Shown piece after piece: positions 45,716 to 56,796 of a DNA stretch of 64,000 nt. This stretch comes from Lucinisca nassula. Lineage: Eukaryota; Mollusca; Bivalvia; Lucinida; Lucinidae. The DNA lies in the NCBI GenBank assembly GCA_963580285.1, contig OY757010.1, forward strand, positions 222,165,234 through 222,229,233, read 5' to 3'. The position numbers and the translations under genes are program-made. The notes beneath the pieces are model-generated. The model had not been told where the DNA came from. It made no database searches and saw only the letters and a list, made by a program, of their open reading frames with translations. The first letter of the stretch is position 1, and every line of letters begins with the position of its first letter.

Positions 45716-46136
45716 GTAACCGGGCGCCATGGGCACATAGGGGCTACCCCCAGTTCGCCATCTGGGATTAGTTGTAGGTACTGCTCTTTTCCCTAGGCTG
45801 CCAATATGCTGACTCCTGTCTGCTTGACAGTTATCAGCTAGCCGATTGGGAGTTAGGTGACTTCTTTCGCGGAGGATGTGAGAAGTAGGTCAATCCCACA
45901 TCCCCCGCTCAAGATGTCATGTAGGCACAGAACGCACCCAATGTTAAGCGTTTGTCCTGTAAAATGGGCAGTCCTCTGGCAAGGTTCGAATTTTGAATGC
46001 AGATGCAGACCAATGGTCGGGCTCTAGAATGTGGTGACACGTTGCCAATTCCGGCTGCAAAATGTGTCAGTACACAGCCTTTGTCTGACCGAGGAAAAAA
46101 GCTTCACATGCATTATCGGTTTTGGCTTCCCTAGAA
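45716..46136. repeat. unclassified stretch with a dispersed segment
   Basis: It opens GGTAACCGGGCGC and GCACATAGGGGCTACCCC, which also occur inside the hAT-like element at 12955-12995. The rest shows no gene or terminal repeat. Confidence 0.4.
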
Positions 46137-46352
46137 TTAACCCTTGACCTGCTGAATATATGTATATATATGCCACACCCACTACTGATTATCAACCAAT
46201 CAGATTACTTATTGCATCAAATTCATGAGCAGAATGACAAACAATGAAGATCCTGATCAGATGGCTTCTTCAGAAGCCATCTTATCTGGATCTTCATTGT
46301 TTGAAAGATTGTTTGAAAGATAAGGCAAATCCGGGCTCAGCAGGACAAGGTT
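46137..46352. mobile_element. MITE family A
   Basis: Ends like TTAACCCTTGACCTGCTGAA and its inverse CAGCAGGACAAGG. The central palindrome has tip GGCTTCTTCAGAAGCC. Confidence 0.85.
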
Positions 46353-46428
46353 GGATGGAATTGATTTGATTGTGAGACACTATTACAAGTAAACTGTTTG
46401 TACACATCTGATATCATTGATTCTAGAA

Positions 46429-46645
46429 TTAACCTTTGTCCTGCTGAATCCGGATATGTTCTTCCTTTGCAAACAGTGTAAATCTAGATCTGATTGCTTC
46501 TCGAGGAGCATTAATTTTGATCTGGAGCTTCACTGTTTGTTATTGAGTTGATGAATTTATAGGAATAAATTACATCAAGTGATTTGATTGGTGGATAGTC
46601 AAAAATAGGTGTGGCAAAATTAATTTACTCAGCAGAACAAGGGTT
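46429..46645. mobile_element. MITE family A
   Basis: Ends TTAACCTTTGTCCTGCTGAA and CAGCAGAACAAGGGTT. Its palindrome is degraded on one arm. Confidence 0.8.
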
Positions 46646-46762
46646 TACTTGTTTTACTGCGTTGACCCATATATGTTACATACAATCTTCCACTTACATT
46701 TAATAGTCCAATTTCAATCAGACTAGTTTTATTTTTGTATGTTTTACAGAAATTTTCCATGC

Positions 46763-46993
46763 TTTAACCCACTGTATGCAGGAAAACCCTGAAGGGGTAC
46801 CTTGGCAAACAGTGCAAGCCCAGATCAGAAGCCGCAGACCGCGGCATCTGATCAGGGCCTGCACTATTTGCTAACAGAATTTTCCATCCAAAAAAGAATA
46901 AAAATGAAAAAAATAGGCCTGACAATGCTTATATGACAAGTGAACTTGTCCAACATATAGCAGTGGAAGAGTCCACTAGTATACAATGGGTTA
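46763..46993. mobile_element. MITE family B2
   Basis: Ends TTAACCCACTGTATGC and ATACAATGGGTTAA. Palindrome arms GCAAACAGTGCAAGCCC with a partly decayed tip. Same family as 33115-33659. Confidence 0.8.
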
Positions 46994-47160
46994 AGTAAAC
47001 ATTGTAGACCATAATCAGTGGTCATAGAAGGGGATGTGCAGTCTGTGTCTACACCATTGGCCAGTGTCTCATGTTTTGGAATGCTAGCATATATGGGTTA
47101 ACAGCTGTGTTTAGCATGATGTTTGCATATTACATAATCTCTGTGTGTCTCTGTTGATAG

Positions 47161-47169
47161 ATTCCGGTG
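47161..47169 (+). CDS. candidate 9-nt microexon in STXBP1-like intron
   Basis: Nine bases, ATTCCGGTG, sit between a good acceptor (GTGTCTCTGTTGATAG) and a good donor (GTAAGA). Placed between exons e and f they keep phase and would add Asp-Ser-Gly in the loop before ISEEN. Neuronal genes often use such microexons, but short matches arise by chance, so this is only a candidate. Confidence 0.22.
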
Positions 47170-47531
47170 GTAAGAATAAAATGCTGTAACTTTTTATCCG
47201 TACTCCAGCCATTCATTGCATGTGTAGTAGGCAGAGGTGAAGGTGGGTGGGGTAAAAAGTTGCTAAATTGTCATTGGGAGCCTGATGTTAATATGGTGGA
47301 AGTTTATGAAGCAGTGTCAGAATTTCTTTGACAATAATAGTGAAATGTTGAAGTTACTAATATTGCATAATCAAGGAGAAGGGTTACTCCAGAAAAAAAC
47401 AGCTCATAACCCTTTGAGTGCTGATTGCAAATAGCAGACCACATCTTCAAAGTGTGTTTTTCTTATTTTTCAGTGAAGATATAGCTGATATTGCATGTGA
47501 ATCATCTATCAGCCTTATATACTGTGAAAAT

Positions 47532-47746
47532 ATTAACCCTTGTCATGCTAATCCTGGATATGCCTTATCTTTGAAACAAAGTAGATCCAGATCAGATGGC
47601 TTCTGACGAAGCCATCTGATCAGGATCTGCATTGTTTGCCATTCAGATTGTGAATTTGTTGCAATAATTTGCATCAAATAATCTGATTGGCTGATAATCA
47701 GTAGTGGGTGTGGCAAATATGAATATTCAGCAGGACAAGGGTTAAA
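47532..47746. mobile_element. MITE family A
   Basis: Ends TTAACCCTTGTCATGCTAA and TTCAGCAGGACAAGGGTTAA; palindrome tip GGCTTCTGACGAAGCC. Confidence 0.85.
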
Positions 47747-47832
47747 AAAAATCACGTTGTTGTCTGCTCTAGGAATTTCTGTAGCAGTTGAAGGGTTAAT
47801 ATTATTGTTATGTCTTCTTTCACGGAATTCCT

Positions 47833-47992
47833 ATTAAAGGAAAGAGTTTGCCCTGTAGGAGCAACTTCTTTCCTTTTTGAGTAGACCCCTTTATAAGGAG
47901 GGGGAACAAAAAGAAACAAAACAGAAAGTCCCAGAAGTTACCTTCCTTGAGAAAAATGACAGAAAATGTCAGCTGTATCCATTCACCTCAGT
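47833..47992. mobile_element. MITE family G, partial
   Basis: Palindrome AAAGGAAAGAGTTTGCCC with its inverse, then AAAGTCCCAGAAGTT; the left end is lost. Confidence 0.65.
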
Positions 47993-48189
47993 TCATATAC
48001 TAATCCAACTGGTTAACAAATTAATTTTATGTTTTGTACAGACCAAGCTCATTTATCTGACCCTCTACCAAAAATACCAAACATTACTATTTTAGCAGAA
48101 TTATCCCGATTTCAACCTTGCTCCACAGACTGATCTGTACCTTTGTTATCAGCAAATGGCAAAAACAGGTTTTTCTTATGATGTGACAC

Positions 48190-48432
48190 ATATGAGCCGC
48201 GCCAAGCGAATTTGTGTCTTCGAGCATTCCGTCATGACAAATCTTAGCTGCGCATGCCCAGCCATTCAGAGGGGCCAGGGATATGGCTTTCTGTCTGAAG
48301 GTTCCTCTTGATTCACTGCTTGTATGAGCGAGCAGCGAAGGTTCTGGCGAGACTGCGCGAATGCGCAGGCTCGCCTGAACCTTCGCTGCTCACATAGGCG
48401 ATAAGTACCAAAATCGCTTGACGGGGCCCATA
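48190..48432 (+). mobile_element. MITE, single copy of the 30612-31167 repeat
   Basis: Ends near ATGAGCCGCGCCAAGCGAA and TCGCTTGACGGGGCCCAT are inverted. The internal hairpin is formed by GAGCAGCGAAGGTTCTGGCG and its inverse. Confidence 0.8.
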
Positions 48433-48593
48433 TAGTGTTCTCCCAGTATTTAGGGGGATGATTCTATTTGGACAAGCTTATAGAATCTTAAGCCATGTAC
48501 AAAGACATCTAAGAGCTTTACTCATCATCTCTTAACTATTAACTATTATTTATGTTGTAATGCTTTTTCTGTGAAAAATCAACTGCTTAACCC

Positions 48594-48803
48594 TTTTTGT
48601 ACCAAATGGAATCTTCCTCCATATTTATAGCAGGAGTCCATTCCAAAATTTAGGGGTGTCTGGTTGTGTTTTCATCAAAATTTATTTGGAAAATGACTGA
48701 ATTTTTAGCAAACAGTGGATGCCCTCTGATCAGACGCCACGTTCTGGGCCTGCACTATTTGCCAGGATACCGGTTTCGGGGTTCCTGGTACAAAATCGGT
48801 TAA
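48594..48803 (+). mobile_element. MITE family B
   Basis: Ends TTAACCCTTTTTGTACCA and TGGTACAAAATCGGTTAA; the palindrome is partly deleted. Confidence 0.8.
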
Positions 48804-48932
48804 ACTTAAGGACCCTCTAATCAAACAAAACAAAACAAACAGTTGGTCAGAGCACTTTAGCGTCAGTTAAAATGATGGGTTTGTTATCTCTCACCATGCT
48901 GAACCTGAATACATCTTTTTCGAAAATAGTAT

Positions 48933-49234
48933 TTGTTTGTTTGTTTGATTTGAGGTTTAACGTCCCCGTCAACACAGTATAGGTCATTTTGGAGACATTG
49001 CTTCCAATTTTGTGGGACTTTTACCTGACATTGAGATGAACTGACATCTCAAGCCCTGTCCCCCAATTAAACCAATAGGGTTTATAAGCATGGACGGTCG
49101 ACTCTCACCACTTTGCCTGGGCAGGCTTAGATCCTCTAAATGGTTTACCAGTACTCGTGTGTGGTCGGATTCAGCTCTTTGTGAAAGCATTGTGCAGCCC
49201 ATCTATTTCTACAAGCCCCGATAGGCTGGGGTGG
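48933..49234 (-). mobile_element. SINE-like element, family S1, with 13-bp target duplication
   Basis: Flanked by TCGAAAATAGTAT at 48920-48932 and 49235-49247. Full-length minus-strand copy with CAAACAAACAAA tail. Confidence 0.88.
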
Positions 49235-49450
49235 TCGAAAATAGTATAGAAAATGGTATAGGTTTCTCAGAAGCCAGCTGATCAGGATCTATACTGTTTT
49301 CCATTCTGCCTCTAAATCCAAGGTAAAACTGAAAATCATATAACACAAATGACCGAAAATGAGGGAGGAGTGTAACTTTCTGAAATATTCAGCACAGTGC
49401 TGGTTGAATGGTGTAGCAAAAACAATATCAAATGCATTAATATTTTTTCC

Positions 49451-49720
49451 CGGCCCCCACCCATCGGGGCTTGAAGAAAGAGATGAGCTGCATGATGCTT
49501 CAAAGCAGGGCTGAAACTGACCCGCAAACGAGTACTGGTGAACTGCTCTTTATGGATCTAAGCATACCCAGGCAAAGTGGTGCAAGTCGGCCCGTTCATG
49601 CTTATAAAGCCTATTGGTTTCATCTCAATGTCGGGTAAAAGTCCCACAAAATTGGAAGCAACATCTCCAAAATGACCTTTACAGTGTTGATGGGGACATT
49701 AAACCTCAAATCAAACAAAC
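49451..49720 (+). mobile_element. SINE-like element, family S1
   Basis: From CGGCCCCCACCCATCGGGG to GATGGGGACATTAAACC with CAAACAAAC; a short internal deletion. Confidence 0.78.
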
Positions 49721-49980
49721 ATATTTTTTCTATCGTGATATAAGTTACTAGAATTTTCAGTATTAAGAATATTTGAGCCAACTCATTAGAAAAGGGTACT
49801 TATGTCACATGACCAGTAAAAGCTCTCTCATGCCATGGTGTCAGTCATTGCTGCTCACAGAGATATAGAGGTGACCATCAGCCAGCTTCATGCTAGAAGA
49901 CTTGTGTCTGGCCCTGCTCAGTTGACTGCGCTTGCTAAGGACTCCATTTTAGTGTGTTGTCCTGTTACAGTTATTCATCT

Positions 49981-50140
49981 GGGACCAGTTGTTCAAAGCA
50001 CTGTTAGCTTAACGAGCTCAGTAGTTGTCAAAACTTTAATTGTTCTAGCAAGTACATTATCTAATATAGCGTTATTTTTATATATTAAATGATTAAAGTT
50101 TTGACGATACTTGGCATTGTTAGTTTTGAACAACTGGCCC
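49981..50140. mobile_element. MITE family D, short form
   Basis: Ends GGACCAGTTGTTCAAAGC and TTTTGAACAACTGGCCC. It lacks the central palindrome of the other two copies. The 50141-50509 stretch after it shows nothing recognisable. Confidence 0.78.
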
Positions 50141-50509
50141 AAAGTGAAAACATAACATTAAGTAACTCCTTCATTTTGATTTAAACATATTTTATTACAT
50201 ATAACATAAGATACAAGCAAATGGGTTGGGCCACAAGTTCTAGCAACATTAGTTACGGCCCTTCCCAAGTACAAAATACAGTTTTAAGCAATTCACAAAT
50301 GACATATCAAACATAACCACACGAGTATTGGGACTATCAATAGAGAAGAGAAATATCCAAGAAATAAGGAGAAAGGATAGATATAGGTAGAACGTCTTGA
50401 ATATATCTTCAAAATGCAGAAATAACCGGAACACAATTAGCAGCAACATTTCTCTCAACCTCTCGGAAGTTACTCTATACGAATCAATACGTAAACACAC
50501 CTAATCATA

Positions 50510-50740
50510 TATACCGGTAAAATTTTACCACTGAAAGTGATTTTTCCAAGTAAAATTCCAGATACTCCCCATATCCACGCCCATAACACAGACTGCGGGT
50601 ATCCGCTAGAACCGCCCCAGTGAGGCAGTCCAAACGAGCACCCACACTCCATGCTCTAGGGCAAGAACAAGTTAAATACTGTCTACACCTGGAGGTCCCC
50701 ATTTCTACTATATAAAGTGGAGTTCAAGGTCATGTGACTC
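50510..50740. mobile_element. MITE family F, diverged
   Basis: The palindrome around GGGTATCCGCTAGAACCGCC and GCAGTCCAAACGAGCACCC is imperfect, and outer ends are hard to place. Confidence 0.55.
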
Positions 50741-50770
50741 CTTCATTAGCTTCCAACAACTGAGACCTGA

Positions 50771-50957
50771 GTTAACCATTGTCCTGTTGAATTAATTATG
50801 TTTGTCACTCCTATTTATTACTAATAACCAGTCAGATTACTTCATATAATGTATTCATGCAAATTTGCCAGCTGACAGGGTAGATCAGAAGCTATCTGAT
50901 CTGGATCTATACTGTTTGCAAAGATAAGCGTTATTGTGTTCAGCTGGACAAGGGTTA
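50771..50957. mobile_element. MITE family A
   Basis: Ends GTTAACCATTGTCCTGTTGAA and CAGCTGGACAAGGGTTAA; palindrome largely lost. Confidence 0.78.
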
Positions 50958-50991
50958 AAAAGGATTAACATTTTTATTATGAAAGATTATA

Positions 50992-51345
50992 TTTTATCAT
51001 AGGACGTCACGTCTGAGAGTGTAAAAATGCCATGTAATAAACTTTATAATCCACTTGTGGATTAAATATGCAAATTAGTTAGATACGTCCTGTAACATTA
51101 CATGTACGATGTCCTTAACAACGTCACGTTTACCAATGGTGGAACATTGACATTTTTGTAAACAAATCAAGGATAAAATGTGTTTCTAGTCATATGATAA
51201 ATAGAATTTTGCATTCGTGCTCATGTATTATTGAATTTAAATTTGTTGAGGAAAGGGGATAAAATGCTCGGCAAAGCCTCCTACTTTATCCTTTTTCCTC
51301 AACTTGTTTATTAAATTCAGTAAGACATGAACACTCATGTAAGGT
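50992..51345 (+). mobile_element. fold-back element, family C (older copy)
   Basis: Same layout as 28993-29357 but with more changes and a gap in the left arm (AATTTAAATTTGTTG). Confidence 0.8.
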
Positions 51346-51359
51346 CCTGTATGTAAAAT

Positions 51360-51905
51360 AATCCAGTAACATATTTAGACGTTTATTGAGGGTTTTAGGA
51401 TTTGCTTTGGTTAGAGTTAGAAGTTGTAAGGTCTTTGCATGCTGGGATTGGTATACATTTCTCGTTATTGCCTTTTAGACTGGGACACCTTGACCTGGCC
51501 TCCAGTTTATAAAACTCTTTTCATGCGAAACAAATGAGCATGTAATTTATAATGTTAGAAATTATTAGCAGAGATTATTATTTGTCTTGGCATAAAGTAT
51601 TTCATAATAATGAGCAGGACAAATTCATGCTTAAGTGAGTTGGACAGAAAAAAGTTAATAACCTCCAGACCAGTGTTTAATTATCAAAATGCATTAAGCA
51701 CAGTGTGATATGGGAGTCCAGTTTTCTGTCTGCGTGTTCCTATGTGCATCTGTCCCTTTGTCAGTCTGCCAAAGTTTGTGTCAACCTTAGAGGCAATCCA
51801 AATGTTTGGGTAAGTTTCTCAAGAGCTACAGTGACAAGCACCACATAGCCTTTGGCTGAATTCTTGTCTTAGGTTTGTAAGTGATGAAATGTTTAAACAT
51901 GCTGG
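51360..51905. other. intron sequence without recognised features
   Basis: About 550 bp with no exon, terminal repeat or known repeat that I can identify. Confidence 0.5.
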
Positions 51906-51907
51906 TA

Positions 51908-52133
51908 GGTAACCCATTGAGTACCAGAAACCCCAAAACAGGAAAGTGGCAAACAGTACAGGCCCTCATCAGATGCCGCAGAACGCAACATCTGATCATG
52001 GCCTCCACTGTTTGCTAAAAGTTCAGTCATTTTCAAAATAAATTTTGGATAAAAACACAACCTGACACCCATAAATTTCGAAATGAACTGTTATATATAA
52101 GGAGGAAGATTCCATTTGGTACAATAAGGGTTA
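51908..52133 (-). mobile_element. MITE family B
   Basis: Ends TAACCCATTGAGTACCAG and TTTGGTACAATAAGGGTTAA, palindrome with tip GCCGCAGAACGCAACATC (imperfect). Confidence 0.8.
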
Positions 52134-52489
52134 AACTCAGCTCAGCCTCTTCTACAGTAGTCTGGTATGGCGTTAAACAATTTGCTTAGGTGAATTCCAT
52201 TGATTCTAAGTCTATATCTTGAGAATCTAGAAATATAGAAAGATATTCAGGGGACAAACATAGTGACAAATCTGTAAAAAACAACCATTTTTTGCTGTCC
52301 AGATACCTTTACCTCATGTCTATATCACACTTGGAGAAATATTTTTGCACAATTTCCAATCCATTATCTTCACCTTGTATATTTTATTTCACCCTTACAT
52401 ATTGATGATAACTTCCAGGATATTAATATATTTTACCCTCTTTAGCCTTTTAAACGCATCACAGTTACCAACATGCTTCAACCTCACAT

Positions 52490-52640
52490 ACACAATAACC
52501 TTTTTATAACACTGTTCATTATAACATAGATTTGAATATAACACTTGTTTAATTATGGATCCCAAAAATAGATTATATGGAAAAATGACCTTAAATGGTC
52601 ATTTTTCTGTTTAATATATTTTTGGCCAGATTTAACACAG
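52490..52640. mobile_element. family I MITE remnant
   Basis: ATAGATTATATGGAAAAATG and its near-inverse form a hairpin matching the centre of 59351-59573; ends are decayed. A further partial hairpin follows to about 52760. Confidence 0.5.
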
Positions 52641-52969
52641 ATAAATCCCATAAATATGTAGATTTGTATAGAAAAAAAATGACCATAATTGTTTTTATAG
52701 TCTACATATTTTTTCGATATCTCATGGATGGATCCCAAAATTATGTAGATTATATAGAAAAAGACCACTGCTCGCTTTCTCTAGTTTATTCCTTGTAGTG
52801 GATAAGCTACTCCCCTCATTAACCAGGGGTTGAGGGTTTGATGATGGGCTCAACCAGACTTTTCGATGAGCCTTTAAACCAAGGTCCCTCTCTTCCCTCT
52901 CGGTATGACCTTAGCTGTCAATGGGACATAAAAAACTCACAATGTTCACTATTTATTCTTACAAATTCA

Positions 52970-53190
52970 CAAGACTGCACATGAGTACTGGTAAACCGCC
53001 TAGAAGGTCTAAGCCTGCCCATGTAAAGTGGTTCAAGTCAGACCAACCCTGCATATAAACCTTACTGGTTTGTTTGGGTGGTAGGGCTCGCGATGTCATT
53101 CCATCGATGTTGGGTAAAATTGGAAGCAACATCTCCCAAATGACATAGAGTTGACAGGCACATAAAACATCCACTCAAACAAAACAAACC
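52970..53190 (+). mobile_element. SINE-like element, family S1 (diverged)
   Basis: GAGTACTGGTAAACCGCC to a CATAAAACATCCACTC tail with CAAACAAAACAAAC; 5' truncated. Confidence 0.65.
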
Positions 53191-53489
53191 AAAGTCACAA
53201 ACTGAATGATAAAAACAGTGTAGATCCTGACCAGATTGTATCTTCAGAAGCCATCTGAGCTTGGTGTTCACTGTTTGCAGAAGTAAGGTATCATATAGTT
53301 CAGTGGGACAAAGGTAAGGAGCCCATTCCTTCCACTAAGAAAGGGTAGCCAAACTGTTTTGGACAATCTTACCTTCCATGAAAACTTGTACATTCCCCTA
53401 AATAGAAGAATTTCCATCTTTATAATTTTAGGTTCTGTAATTTGATACATATTTGAATACCATAATTAGATGCTGTATAAATACATTTG

Positions 53490-53715
53490 AACGGGCCTAG
53501 TGGATAAGAGCGCTGACTCTTAATCGACATTATGCCTCTCACTGCTGTGGGTTCGAGCCTGGCTCGGGTAACATGTGAGACGCCAAGTTCTGCAACGGAA
53601 GGTCGGGTGGTTTTTCTCCGGGTACTCCGGTTTTCGCCCACCTCTGATTAACGATCGGCTCGATATGAGCCAAATAATCTTGAAAGGGCCGTAAAACAAA
53701 AACAAACAAAAAAAT
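53490..53715 (+). mobile_element. tRNA-derived SINE
   Basis: A box TAGTGGATAAGAGCGC and B box GGGTTCGAGCC mark the head. A central block (TTTTTCTCCGGGTACTCCGG) resembles one seen in other invertebrate SINEs. The tail is GGGCCGTAAAAC with CAAAAACAAAC. The 53716-54060 stretch after it shows nothing recognisable. Confidence 0.87.
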
Positions 53716-54060
53716 ATAAATACATTTGAGGAGGTTAATTGTTAGTTTCACACATGGACATTTCACTTTACTGCAATGCATCAGCCATAAGACGGAATTT
53801 ATACAATTAAAACTTACCTCCCAAATGATAATTGTCAATGTAGTTTATCTGCATTTGTTTAGTTTAAGTTTTTTTTAAAAATTTTCTTTCCACAAAAAGG
53901 CTAACACTGTCGGCAGTCTTATTCATTAGTTTTGTTTTCTGAGTGTAGTTTTTGCACAAAAGGACTAGCATTTTCAGGTTTCCAACAGTGTATATTGCAG
54001 AATAAACTGTCACAAAGTTTCAATGTCATCCATTGAGATGTCATATTACATATGCAGGTA

Positions 54061-54266
54061 CAGTAAAATTCCTATATTAAGACCACCCTTGGGATTGTTC
54101 AAAAGTGGTCTTAAAGACCACTTTTGAACAGTCCCAAAGGTGGTCTCTGACCAGAGGATAGTGTATGCAGAAAACACAAAGAAAGAGTTAGTGCAACCAA
54201 CTAAACAAGCTTTTTAAAGCAGAATTAGTCTTAATTTTAGGTGGTCTTAATAGCGGAATTTTACTG
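54061..54266. mobile_element. pogo-like MITE (206 bp)
   Basis: Ends CAGTAAAATTCCTATATTAA and inverse (TTAATAGCGGAATTTTACTG); TA is kept on the left flank only. The palindrome around GTGGTCTTAAAGACCAC lies off centre. It sits 130 bp before exon f. Confidence 0.82.
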
Positions 54267-54395
54267 AACATTAGAAGTCCTGTTAATAGTTGTGGCTTTT
54301 AGACCAGAGATTTGTTTTATGGAAATGTGAAAAAGCATAATATATCACAAATTGTGCTTTAAGGAAGATTGTTATACAGAGGTTGATCATTACAG

Positions 54396-54505
54396 GTATA
54401 TCGGAGGAGAACCAGGCCAAACTAGTACAACATGCCCAGATACCAGCTGAGGAGAAATGTATCCTAAACAACATGCAGAACCTCGGCGTACCAATCATAC
54501 AAGAT
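54396..54505 (+). CDS. STXBP1: STXBP1-like exon f (domain 3b)
   Basis: Acceptor GATCATTACAG, donor GAT|GTAAGT. Two bases complete the split glycine; 36 codons follow (ISEENQAKLVQHAQIP at the start, LGVPIIQD at the end), matching Munc18-1 about 418-453. It ends in phase 0. The next expected block (the basic segment before SRWTP) was not seen in the remaining 9.5 kb. Confidence 0.93.
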
Positions 54506-54656
54506 GTAAGTACTCATTGGTCTATATGGAAAAATATTTACATACACCAGGCTTGACAAGTTAACATTCCATGTTAGTTTTCAGTAAGGTAGATTATTCA
54601 CATTAATTTTTGAACCTGATTTTCTCCGAAAAATGAACAACTTACATAAAAATACT

Positions 54657-54867
54657 TAACCCTTGTTCTGCTGAGCCCGGATATGCCTTTTCTTTGAAAC
54701 AATGTAGATCCAGATCAGATGGCTTCTGAAGAAGCCATCTGATGAGGATCTACATTGTTTGTCATTCAGATTGTGAATTTGTTGTAATAATTTGCTACAG
54801 GTAATCTGATTGGTTGATAATCGGTAATGGGTGTGGCATATATGAATATTCAGCAGGACAAGGGTTA
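54657..54867. mobile_element. MITE family A
   Basis: Ends TTAACCCTTGTTCTGCTGA and TTCAGCAGGACAAGGGTTAA; palindrome tip GGCTTCTGAAGAAGCC. Confidence 0.88.
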
Positions 54868-54982
54868 AAATACAGAAGCCTTTAGGACTTGCTGTAATTC
54901 TCCTATTTTTTCAAGGAGCCCAAAGGTGCAGACAGAATGGCAAACAGATTAGACCCTGATCAGACTGCTGTGATCTGGATCT

Positions 54983-55227
54983 GGGGCCAGTTGTTCAAAA
55001 CTAACGATGTCGTTAGTTAACGTATCGTTAAAACTTTGATCATTAAATATGGCAAATATGCTGAAATTTTTGCTGAAAAAATGTGAGCAGCTTTTGCATC
55101 TGCAAAAGCTGCTCACATTTTTTTCAGGAAAAATACCAAAATTTACGATATTGTACTTGCTAGAAGAGTTAACAATATGACCACTAACAAGCTTGTTAGA
55201 CTAACGATGCTTTGAACAACTGGCCCC
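54983..55227. mobile_element. MITE family D
   Basis: Ends GGGGCCAGTTGTTCAAA and inverse; central palindrome AAAATGTGAGCAGCTTTTGC with its inverse. Opposite orientation to 58193-58439, and inserted into a family J repeat. Confidence 0.88.
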
Positions 55228-55553
55228 TGAACTATTTGTTTGGGCCTATCTGTCTCAATACTTAGGATCATTACGATATCTGGTTCATCATGTTGAGTTT
55301 TGAGGATTTAGTATTTGTGGAAACTACTGATATATTGAGACCGAAGTACAAGGGAAAATAGGCTTATTGGTCTCTATCACTCGGGCAATTCTGTTCACCC
55401 AGAAGTGTAGAGTGTTTAGTAAGGATCTCCTGCAAGTCTGTCACATACTGTCTAAGACACGTAACATATAGCTTTTAGAGTGCTAGAGCAAACATATTGT
55501 ACAATACAGTCGCTTTATAACACTGCTGTTCAGAGTCATACAAAATACCATGC

Positions 55554-55744
55554 TTAACTTATGTCCTGCTGAATAGATTAATTTAGCCATACCCATTTCT
55601 GGCTTGCAACCAATCACATTAGTGTAATTTATTCCTATAAATTCACCAGCTGAATGACAAACAGTGAAGATTCAGATTAGAAGACTTCTCTGATCTGGAT
55701 CTTCACTGTTTGTAAAGATAGAGCATTTCAGCAGGACAAAGGTT
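55554..55744. mobile_element. MITE family A
   Basis: Ends TTAACTTATGTCCTGCTGAA and TTTCAGCAGGACAAAGG; palindrome shortened. Confidence 0.8.
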
Positions 55745-55747
55745 CCT

Positions 55748-55935
55748 GCACGAAAACAGGGCTATATAAAATATAGATTGTGGGTACTCGTTAGAGCCAC
55801 CTCGATGAGGCGGTTCTAACGAGTGCCCACAATCTATATTTTGAGCAGAAATAAGAAAAACATCTAATTTTTTATCTTAAAATAGTCATTTTTTCGGTGA
55901 TAAAGGTGGCAATGTAATTGTATAGGTGTGTTACA
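55748..55935. mobile_element. MITE family F
   Basis: Palindrome GTGGGTACTCGTTAGAGCC, tip CACCTCGATGAGGCG, then the inverse; outer ends shortened. Confidence 0.75.
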
Positions 55936-55992
55936 TCAAAAATAGAGAGTATGGTAAAACATAGGTCGAGATAAGGGAGAGTATCAAGGATA

Positions 55993-56536
55993 ATTAACCC
56001 TCACCATGCTGAATATATCATACTACACTCCTCCCCAATTATCAGCTACAGTAGAACTTCGATGGCTCGAATACCAATGGCTTGTTTACCATGGCTGAGT
56101 CGAACACATTCTTGAGCCCCTAGGGAAGTCCTCTACATAAGAAATAGTGGGGGAAAATTAAGGAGATTTTAGTATTTTATCTTGCAAATGTATGCTGTGT
56201 GTACTCCTTAGAATTGCCTCGAAGAGGTGATTCTAATGAGTACACACAGCATACATATTCATAACAGGACACCGAAAATATGTCAAAAAGCACCTCTTTA
56301 TGCCTCCTGGTAGTAAGCCTCTGTGGCTCGAACTAACCCTGTCTCGAACAGATTTTCGAGGTTCCGAAGGTGTTCGAGCCATTGAAGTTCGACTGTATTT
56401 GTGTCGCATGATTTCAATTTTTACCATGGATTTGGAATCAGAATGTAAAGCAATATATGTCTGATCAGCTGGCTTCCAAGAATCTATTCTGTTATCGGAA
56501 AAAGGATACATCCAGGTTCAGGAAGGCGAGGGTTAA
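55993..56536. mobile_element. MITE family A split by a family E MITE
   Basis: Left part ATTAACCCTCACCATGCTGAA, right part ends AGGAAGGCGAGGGTTAA; 56049-56395 is a separate nested element. Confidence 0.75.
56049..56395. mobile_element. pogo-like MITE, family E (nested)
   Basis: Ends CAGTAGAACTTCGATGGC and inverse, flanked by TA; central palindrome as in 43634-43972 with tip GCCTCGAAGAGG. Confidence 0.87.
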
Positions 56537-56796
56537 AGGATAATGTTTTCTTATTTTGTTTCATAAAACACCAACACAGGTGGGCACAACACAGATATTT
56601 ATGAAGATAAGCATCACAATAACCCATCCGAGAGATATAGTGCATTAATTCATATCTCAAAAATGGTTATTTTTTTCTGATGAACTGACGGACTTGTTCT
56701 CATAATGGAGGAAAAAAAATCCTTTACTTGTCCTTGTTATTTCCCATTATCTTGACTTGTGGTGAAATGAAGATTTGCGAGGCATCACATGATAGT

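Larger units (their letters stand above)
28284..54505 (+). other. STXBP1: Munc18-1/UNC-18 (STXBP1-like) gene, internal part
   Basis: Six exons with GT/AG borders join without frame breaks into about 260 residues that follow mammalian Munc18-1 closely, including [31 protein letters not shown] and VPILLD. The family (Sec1/Munc18) binds syntaxin and SNARE bundles at the plasma membrane and is needed for vesicle priming and fusion. By alignment from memory the exons cover residues 193-453 of about 594: the end of domain 2, domain 3a with its helical hairpin, and the start of 3b. Exons for the N-terminal syntaxin-binding domain and the C-terminus are not in the window; the upstream intron is at least 28 kb and the downstream one at least 9.5 kb. 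STXBP2 or STXBP3 paralogues are possible, but the match is closest to the neuronal form. Confidence 0.93.

Noticed and set aside
53490..53705. Overlapping minus-strand open frames of 61-99 codons
   Set aside because: They are antisense readings of a tRNA-derived SINE.
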